A DNA stretch of 64,000 nucleotides from Eubacteriales bacterium (lineage in GTDB: Bacteria; Bacillota; Clostridia; Oscillospirales; Butyricicoccaceae), in assembly GCA_030524285.1 (NCBI GenBank), contig JAUNGQ010000002.1, positions 90,626-154,625 of the forward strand. Direction: 5' to 3'. A model generated the notes under the pieces. The model saw only the letters and a program-made list of their open reading frames with translations, ran no database searches and had not been told where the DNA came from. Positions 59,364-64,000 of this stretch are shown one piece after another. Both the position numbers and the translations under genes were made by a program. Each line of letters begins with the position of its first letter. Position 1 is the first letter of the stretch.

Positions 59364-60425
59364 ATGGAGAGATTCAGTATGAGCCAGGTTGTCTCTCTTC
59401 TGAACCTGCCGGGACCGCCTGGCGGCAGAAGCGCGTATTATATCCAGTGTCCATGCTGTGATGACAGCCCCCGGAAAAAACACTTGAATATCAATCTTAA
59501 AAAAGAGGTGTTCCGGTGTCCGAAATGCGGGGTCAACGGCGGTATTTTTGATTTATATGCGCTTTATACCGGGGTGCCGAGAGACAAGGTGCGGAAAGCG
59601 CTGGTAGAGAGTCTTGGCACGCCGGAGATTCGGAAGCCGGAGCCGAAGAAACCGCTTCCAGAGGATGTGCCGGAAAGTCCGCTGGCAGATATTGATATCC
59701 GACATGCGACTTACAGCGCATTGCTTTCCAAACTGTCATTGGCAGAGGATCATAAAGAAAATCTGATTGGGCGCGGCTTTACGGAGTCAGAGATCAAACA
59801 GCTGGGATATAAAACAACACCGGTTGCCGGGATGTCTGTAATCGCAAGGCAGCTTCAGGCAGAAGACTTTGGGCTGGCTGGTGTTCCCGGTTTCTATCGT
59901 ACCGGAACAGATTCCTGGACCTTTATTCAAGAGAAAAGAGGTATCCTGATTCCAGTTCGTGATTGGCAGGGCCGCATCCAGGGGCTGCAGATCCGGCGGG
60001 ATAATGTATCCAAAAGGAAGTTTCGCTGGATATCCAGTTCTTTTCAATTAGAGGGCTGTGGTGCAGTGGGATGGACACATCTGGCAGGTCCAGCCCGGTC
60101 AAGAATCATTTTGACGGAAGGGCCGATGAAAGCGGATGTGATCCATGCACTGACTGGCATGACGGTACTGGCTGTTCCAGGAGTAAATGCGCTGACCCAG
60201 CTTGAGGTTGCGTTGAAGGATCTACGAAATGAAGGACTGGAGGAAATCAAAACAGCCTTTGATATGGATTTTGCAACAAATCATCATGTGCAGAACGGGT
60301 ACAATGACCTGCTCCGGTTACTTGACCGGATGGGATTCCGTTATGGTACATACTTGTGGGATGCAAGATACAAAGGACTCGACGACTATATCTGGGAATG
60401 CTGCTTACAGAAACAGAGGTCATAG
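59364..60425 (+). CDS. DNA primase: CHC2 zinc finger + TOPRIM-like (DUF3854) domain
   Basis: 353 residues behind AAAGGAGG. N-terminal zinc finger CPCC and CPKCG (about 30-55) in a CHC2-like context (FRCPKCGVNGGIFDLYALYTG), a helical linker, an RNA-polymerase-like basic patch (ILIPVRDWQGRIQGLQIRRDN) and a TOPRIM-like stretch (IILTEGPMKADVIHALTGMTVLAVPGVNA, with the acidic FDMDFA). It should make primers for replication of the element or of the transferred strand. Confidence 0.88.
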   Translation: MERFSMSQVVSLLNLPGPPGGRSAYYIQCPCCDDSPRKKHLNINLKKEVFRCPKCGVNGGIFDLYALYTGVPRDKVRKALVESLGTPEIRKPEPKKPLPEDVPESPLADIDIRHATYSALLSKLSLAEDHKENLIGRGFTESEIKQLGYKTTPVAGMSVIARQLQAEDFGLAGVPGFYRTGTDSWTFIQEKRGILIPVRDWQGRIQGLQIRRDNVSKRKFRWISSSFQLEGCGAVGWTHLAGPARSRIILTEGPMKADVIHALTGMTVLAVPGVNALTQLEVALKDLRNEGLEEIKTAFDMDFATNHHVQNGYNDLLRLLDRMGFRYGTYLWDARYKGLDDYIWECCLQKQRS

Positions 60426-60434
60426 TAAATTGTG

Positions 60435-60464
60435 GGGCGGAGTTATTGGACTTCGCCCTTTTTT
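60435..60464 (+). terminator. Intrinsic terminator after the primase
   Basis: GGGCGGAGT region (60435-60443) with ACTTCGCCC (60450-60458), then six Ts. Ends the third long operon. Confidence 0.85.
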
Positions 60465-60497
60465 AATGCGTTTCTTCATATATAATGCGTATTTGAG

Positions 60498-60526
60498 TTG
60501 TAAAAACGCACAGTGAATCGTGTAAT
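60498..60526 (+). promoter_or_regulatory. Promoter of TTGTAA-N17-TGTAAT type (copy 3)
   Basis: TTGTAA (60498-60503), 17-base spacer ending AATCG, TGTAAT (60521-60526). Drives the partition genes. Same 11-base block as at 6889 and 40511. Confidence 0.7.
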
Positions 60527-60573
60527 GATAAATGAACAAGGCAATATAAAGCCATTTTCAGGAGGTAATAGAT

Positions 60574-61494
60574 ATGTTAATTGCGATTGATCACGGAAAT
60601 TATGCCATTAAGACGCCCAACTTCTCCTTTGTGTCTGGATTGGCGGAGCATACGGTCAAGCCGCCTATGACGGATGAGATTCTGGAGTATGGTGGCAAGT
60701 TCTGGACACTGAGCGGCCGACGCCTGAGCTACATGCGGGATAAGACGCAGGATGAGAGATATTTTATCCTCTCCCTGTTTGCGATTGCCAAAGAACTGGA
60801 GGCCAGCGGAAGGTATTCCCTGTCCATTCCTGTTCAGTTGGCTGTCGGATTGCCGCCGGAGCATTATGGTATGCTGAAGGATCGGTTTGCGCAGTATTTC
60901 ATGAGAAACGGCGAGATTCAGTTCGTGTATAAGAACAGGCCCTACAGCATCACGATTGATCGTGTCATGGTGTTCCCGCAGGCGTACGCGGCCATCATTC
61001 CCCAAAGCAGTCAGGTCGTGCATACTGTGCGTGTGTTTGTCGTAGATATCGGGGGCTATACTACGGATGTTCTGCTCCTGCGGAACGGGAAACCAGATCT
61101 GCAATTCTGCAGAAGCTTAGAAACAGGCATCATCACTATGAACAATGAGATTGTCAGAAAAGTGGGAGCGCTCCATGATATGAGTATTGAGGATGACCAT
61201 ATCAATGCGGTGCTGCGTGGCGAGGAAACGATTCTGCCGGAAGAAATTAAAGACACCATCCGCAGTGCAACAAAGCTGCACGCAAAGGATATTCTGGATA
61301 AGTTGAGAGAACTGCAAGTGGACTTGCGATCTAATCCTGCTGTGTTTATTGGAGGAGGCAGCATTTTGCTCCGTCCGTTTTTGGAAGCATCGCCTCTGGT
61401 GGCATCGGCCCGCTTTGTAGAGTCCCCCAATGCGAATGCGGTTGGATATGAGATGTTGGCAAGGAAGCAGCTTTCCCTTCGCCCGCTTGGTTAA
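60574..61494 (+). CDS. ParM/Alp-type actin-like protein
   Basis: 306 residues behind CAGGAGG. Actin-fold nucleotide motifs: phosphate 1 IAIDHGNYAIKT, phosphate 2 VFVVDIGGYTTDVLLL (about 155) and adenosine motif VFIGGGSILLRPFL (about 262). It is a filament protein that segregates plasmids. The gene downstream is the expected DNA-binding partner. A partition system implies the element spends time as a low-copy plasmid or an excised circle that replicates. Confidence 0.9.
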   Translation: MLIAIDHGNYAIKTPNFSFVSGLAEHTVKPPMTDEILEYGGKFWTLSGRRLSYMRDKTQDERYFILSLFAIAKELEASGRYSLSIPVQLAVGLPPEHYGMLKDRFAQYFMRNGEIQFVYKNRPYSITIDRVMVFPQAYAAIIPQSSQVVHTVRVFVVDIGGYTTDVLLLRNGKPDLQFCRSLETGIITMNNEIVRKVGALHDMSIEDDHINAVLRGEETILPEEIKDTIRSATKLHAKDILDKLRELQVDLRSNPAVFIGGGSILLRPFLEASPLVASARFVESPNANAVGYEMLARKQLSLRPLG

Positions 61495-61512
61495 TGGGCG
61501 GAGGGATGCGAT

Positions 61513-61875
61513 GTGAAAAAAGACGGGAAATATCGGTTTTCTCTTCAATTCGGGGCCGACACAGAGGAACAGGTCAATGCTGGTGAATTGTTGGAGAGAC
61601 TGGGCAATAAAAAGAGTTCTGTCATTGTAATGGCGTTAAATGAGTATCTGTCTGCTCATCCGGAATTGCAAAACAGAGATTGTAAGATAGAAGTGAAAAT
61701 AGCTTCTGGATATAATCAGGATAGAATTGAGCAGATGATACGGACCATGGTAGAAGAAAAGCTTGCCGCACTTCAGGTTTTGTCGGGAGCAGAAGGCGCC
61801 TCTGCTGAGGCTATACCGGATGCCTTGGAAGACGATGTTGCGCAGATGCTGGATAATCTTGACCTATTTCAGTAA
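61513..61875 (+). CDS. ParR-like partner of the actin protein
   Basis: 120 residues from a GTG at 61513 behind GGGCGGAGGG. The N-terminal KYRFSLQFGADTEEQVNAGELLERLGNKKSSVIVMALNEYL has the ribbon-helix-helix pattern of plasmid partition adaptors (strand, then two helices). The acidic C-terminal tail (DDVAQMLDNLDLF) is suited to bind filament ends. Assignment rests on this pattern and on gene order. Confidence 0.75.
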   Translation: MKKDGKYRFSLQFGADTEEQVNAGELLERLGNKKSSVIVMALNEYLSAHPELQNRDCKIEVKIASGYNQDRIEQMIRTMVEEKLAALQVLSGAEGASAEAIPDALEDDVAQMLDNLDLFQ

Positions 61876-61880
61876 ATAAG

Positions 61881-61913
61881 AATGAGTCTGTTGATACTAT
61901 AAGCAGGCTCATT
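61881..61913 (+). terminator. Terminator-like hairpin after the partition genes
   Basis: AATGAGTCTG (61881-61890) with CAGGCTCATT (61904-61913), one mismatch; moderately T-rich tail (CGCTTTATTA). Confidence 0.6.
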
Positions 61914-62042
61914 CGCTTTATTACTACAAAAAATCCATAAAAATTCGTTAAATTCCACTTATGGTGCGTGTATTGGAATTGCACTTTCTTCTGCTCCAGT
62001 GTCAGTTCGATTAAAATAATCATATAAGGAGAAGATGGACAA

Positions 62043-62378
62043 GTGGACTACGTTATTTTAGGTAAGAATATCAGAAAGTATCGGCTGATGCTTGGAATGC
62101 GTCAGGAAGATCTGGCGGAGCTGTGCGACTGCAGCAACAGCCACATAGGACAGATTGAGAATGCCCGTGGTATTCCCAGTTTGGAGATGACCGTAAAAAT
62201 CGCCAATGCACTCTCCGTAACCGTGGATCAGTTGGTCAAGGAGGACTATACGAACCCGGAAAAGGTTTATCTGAAGGAGATTGCAGAACGCATTGAGAAG
62301 TATCCGGTCAAACAGAGGATTCAGGCGTGCGAAAGTCTGATGAACTATTTGGATGCGCTTGAAAACTTTGCTCAGTAA
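62043..62378 (+). CDS. XRE-family regulator
   Basis: 111 residues from a GTG at 62043 behind TAAGGAGAA. HTH: GKNIRKYRLMLGMRQEDLAELCDCSNSHIGQIENARG, with a helical C-terminus (EKYPVKQRIQACESLMNYLDAL). Similar in build to the XRE protein at 37989-38327. Probably represses element functions; its targets are not visible. Confidence 0.85.
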   Translation: MDYVILGKNIRKYRLMLGMRQEDLAELCDCSNSHIGQIENARGIPSLEMTVKIANALSVTVDQLVKEDYTNPEKVYLKEIAERIEKYPVKQRIQACESLMNYLDALENFAQ

Positions 62379-62462
62379 AAGTCTGGCAAAATACGTCTTA
62401 CAAGAGGCGATACATAAAACTTGGCCCGGCAAGGACGCCGGTTGATTTAGTTGTGCTATATG

Positions 62463-62503
62463 AACGGCTATACTGCGTGAAAAACGTGGTGTAGTCGTTT
62501 TTT
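62463..62503 (+). terminator. Strong terminator after the XRE gene
   Basis: Sixteen-base stem AACGGCTATACTGCGT (62463-62478) with ACGTGGTGTAGTCGTT (62484-62499), wobble pairs only, then a T tract. Confidence 0.88.
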
Positions 62504-62646
62504 GTTGTTTTTAAGTAACGAAAGGGGATGATTCCGTTGGACTGAGAATTTCTATTTAGGTAACGCGGAAACACAAAATCTTGGCATGCCATCATGGCAT
62601 GCTGGATTGATTCCTGCCCTGGTGGTGTGCCCTAAGGAGGCAAAAA
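62504..62646 (+). other. Structured leader of the sigma-like gene
   Basis: 143 bases without a gene. It holds a perfect hairpin GGCATGCC/GGCATGC-type (around 62583-62602) and a purine-rich stretch before the ribosome site TAAGGAGG. I see no clear promoter. Confidence 0.4.
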
Positions 62647-63066
62647 ATGAACTACCAGCAGGAATTAGAAAAGGACGAACTACGGGCGAGATTTACAGGA
62701 TGGCTTGAAACTACAGTTTACCGGGCGAAGCTCAATTATATCCGGAAAACGAGTCAGAAGATCGAGACGGTTTCGATTGAAGAAGTAGCGGAGAGCAGTC
62801 TGGTAAGTGGCAGTCAGGAACAGGAGTGGTGCAGGCATCTTTCGCCAAAGGATGCTTTTGACTTTGAGGAGGAAAAACTTGCAAAGGCTTTTGCTGAGCT
62901 TCCATTGATGCGTCAGCGCATCCTGACCATGTTGTTCGTGGAAGAAAAGAAACCGGATGAGATTGCTGCGAAGCTGAATTGTTCGATTCAGCATGTGTAT
63001 AATCAGCGGTCTTTGGCGCTGAAAAAACTGCGCACGATGCTTGCGGAAGGCGGTGATATGCTTTGA
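62647..63066 (+). CDS. Sigma-70 region 4-like RNA polymerase sigma factor of mobile elements
   Basis: 139 residues behind TAAGGAGG. The C-terminal half is a sigma region 4 HTH (LPLMRQRILTMLFVEEKKPDEIAAKLNCSIQHVYNQRSLALKKLR). The N-terminal half is short, with ETTVYRAKLNYIRKTS in place of a full region 2. Such proteins sit near excisionase and recombinase genes on Tn916-like and other elements and probably switch on element genes. The stop overlaps the next start. Confidence 0.82.
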   Translation: MNYQQELEKDELRARFTGWLETTVYRAKLNYIRKTSQKIETVSIEEVAESSLVSGSQEQEWCRHLSPKDAFDFEEEKLAKAFAELPLMRQRILTMLFVEEKKPDEIAAKLNCSIQHVYNQRSLALKKLRTMLAEGGDML

Positions 63067-63254
63067 CCCAGGAGGAATTTCGCAGGACATTACAGGGCGC
63101 AGTGGCAGGCGGCCATGAGGATCTGGAGGAAATATTGCGGTTGTATATGCCCATGATCAATAAATACAGCTACCTGGATGGTCAGCTGGATGAGGATCTG
63201 CGGCAGTATATCATGATACATATTGCCCTGAACATCTCTAAATTTCCTATTTGA
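63063..63254 (+). CDS. Small helix-turn-helix protein of mobile elements
   Basis: 63 residues from a TTG at 63063 that overlaps the sigma stop (TTGA). FRRTLQGAVAGGHEDLEEILRLYMPMINKYSYLDGQLDEDLRQYIMIHI is the pattern of the short HTH proteins coded directly after the sigma-like gene on Tn916-type elements. Likely a co-regulator of it. Confidence 0.8.
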   Translation: MTQEEFRRTLQGAVAGGHEDLEEILRLYMPMINKYSYLDGQLDEDLRQYIMIHIALNISKFPI

Positions 63255-63274
63255 ATTTGAGAGACTGATTTGTG

Positions 63275-63315
63275 ATTGCAGCTCCGGGAGCAAATCCCGG
63301 GGCTGTAATTTTTTT
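63275..63315 (+). terminator. Intrinsic terminator
   Basis: ATTGCAGCTCCGGG (63275-63288) with CCCGGGGCTGTAAT (63296-63309), then six Ts. Ends the sigma-HTH operon. Confidence 0.93.
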
Positions 63316-63668
63316 CGGAAGGAAGATTAGATTTCAAATTTTTGAGTTGTCTTTGTATGTGAAGACATCCCCATGCCTGTTGTACCTTGACAATTTCATA
63401 GCTCTCACCTCTACATTCCCGAACCGTGGAGCGGCTATCCATTTGTGTGGCGAGCAAAGACAAGAGTACATATATGCGGGTGGCACCTGCATAACGCGAT
63501 GATTCGGCCGGGGACAATGAGACTTCCGTAATTCGCGGCCCGGCCATAAAGAAGGCGGGGAGATGAAATTTCTATGGACCTGTTCGCCGCAGGCAGAGCG
63601 TGAGACGTTCTGTTGATAAAAGTCAGATAACTATCTTTTTATAATACGGAGAAAGGAGGGATTTTGCG
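63316..63668. other. Intergenic region, no gene supported
   Basis: 353 bases. Open frames on both strands lack ribosome sites. GC-rich parts near 63505-63545 can pair (GGCCGG with CCGGCC). A TATAAT at 63639-63644 stands before the ribosome site of the next gene, without a good -35 box. Confidence 0.4.
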
Positions 63669-63878
63669 ATGGGATATAGACGACGCGATGTGGAACAGAC
63701 AAAGCAATACGCAAAGAAATTTGTGCGCTATAAAGAAGGCGCAGAAAAATATAGTCTTGGTCTAACGAAATTTCAGGAGCTGGCAAAGGAAGCGAAGGCA
63801 GTCTATAAGATTGATGGAATTGCACTGGTAAATTGCGAAATCTTTGAAAAATTTCTGGAGACTTTCCGTGAATATTAA
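63669..63878 (+). CDS. DUF6462-like excisionase-type protein
   Basis: 69 residues behind GAAAGGAGG. RRRDVEQTKQYAKKFVRYKEGAEKYSLGLTKFQELAKEAKAVYKIDGIALVNCEIFEKFL is the MerR/Xis-like pattern of DUF6462: helix, recognition helix (LGLTKFQELAKEAKA) and wing. It lies just upstream of a new gene, where such elements keep their integrase or recombinase. Probably the excisionase or a directionality factor. Confidence 0.78.
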   Translation: MGYRRRDVEQTKQYAKKFVRYKEGAEKYSLGLTKFQELAKEAKAVYKIDGIALVNCEIFEKFLETFREY

Positions 63879-63933
63879 GGAAGTGAGCGCCATGGACTTT
63901 AGAACAACACAGGAACGCACAGTACAGAGGGTA

Positions 63934-63962
63934 TTGACTTTCTGCCTTACAAAAAGTATAAT
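63934..63962 (+). promoter_or_regulatory. Promoter for the gene at the window edge
   Basis: TTGACT (63934-63939), 17-base spacer, TATAAT (63957-63962). Confidence 0.8.
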
Positions 63963-63986
63963 AAAAATCAGTGTGGAGGTAGCAGT

Positions 63987-64000
63987 ATGACAAGAATGGG
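63987..64000 (+). CDS. Start of a gene cut by the window edge
   Basis: ATG at 63987 behind GTGGAGGT; only MTRM and part of the next codons are visible. A place just after an excisionase-like gene suggests a recombinase, but nothing in the visible bases shows it. Confidence 0.5.

Noticed and set aside
63892-63990. 32-codon frame at the window end
   Set aside because: A near-consensus promoter lies inside it and it overlaps the ATG of the next gene; the frame is probably accidental.

Overview
The window reads as DNA of a Gram-positive Clostridia bacterium, most likely a gut Lachnospiraceae-type organism. The basis is strong AGGAGG-type ribosome sites, sigma-A promoters (TTGACA/TATAAT), many intrinsic terminators, LytTR and MocR regulation, a class B sortase and a large set of small proteins typical of clostridial conjugative elements. 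From about 14.8 kb onward it looks like the inside of a large integrative/conjugative element or plasmid-like replicon. I see no rRNA, tRNA or CRISPR array.

Layout. 1-4.2 kb: the end of one and all of a second half-ABC exporter, a MATE pump and a truncated AraC-like gene followed by a gene scrap. 4.4-6.7 kb (minus): a regulatory operon of a small HTH protein, an AlbA_2/Schlafen-type ATP-binding regulator and an XRE protein. 6.8-9.1 kb: a tyrosine recombinase overlapping a class B sortase, then an unknown gene. 9.4-14.7 kb: transporter/regulator cassettes (MocR with LysE; AraC with EamA and DUF2000; a GNAT). 14.9-17.3 kb: Y-family polymerase, YolD-like protein and a zinc ribbon. 17.4-22.9 kb: LytTR two-component system and the MacB-like ABC transporter it probably controls. 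22.9-26.1 kb: a riboflavin cassette (FMN riboswitch, RibU and a flavokinase fused to a winged-helix domain) between two near-identical 404-bp repeats, each coding for an orphan winged-helix protein. 26.2-27.9 kb: Ku and an ATP-dependent ligase (NHEJ).

28-64 kb is the core. It holds three long operons that start from a shared promoter-leader-terminator module (27949, 41784, 52276): (i) a degenerate N6 methylase, NAD ligase LigA and a run of small, often overlapping unknown genes; (ii) SSB, membrane proteins, a MoxR-type AAA ATPase and a VWA/HELGH protein, a second methylase-like protein and DUF4314/DUF3789 proteins; (iii) YqaJ exonuclease, DUF4406, RecD2, a possible annealing protein and a CHC2/TOPRIM primase. 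A ParM-like actin with a small partner follows, then XRE, sigma-like and excisionase-like regulators. The last bases start a new gene.

The element therefore carries much of its own DNA economy: primase, SSB, helicase, exonuclease, two ligases, Ku, a translesion polymerase and partition. The most interesting items are the three-copy leader RNA with tandem terminators, the flavokinase-winged-helix fusion beside an FMN riboswitch, an 11-base-identical promoter type used three times, and the AAA/VWA pair. All functions are inferred from sequence by eye; no database search was run.
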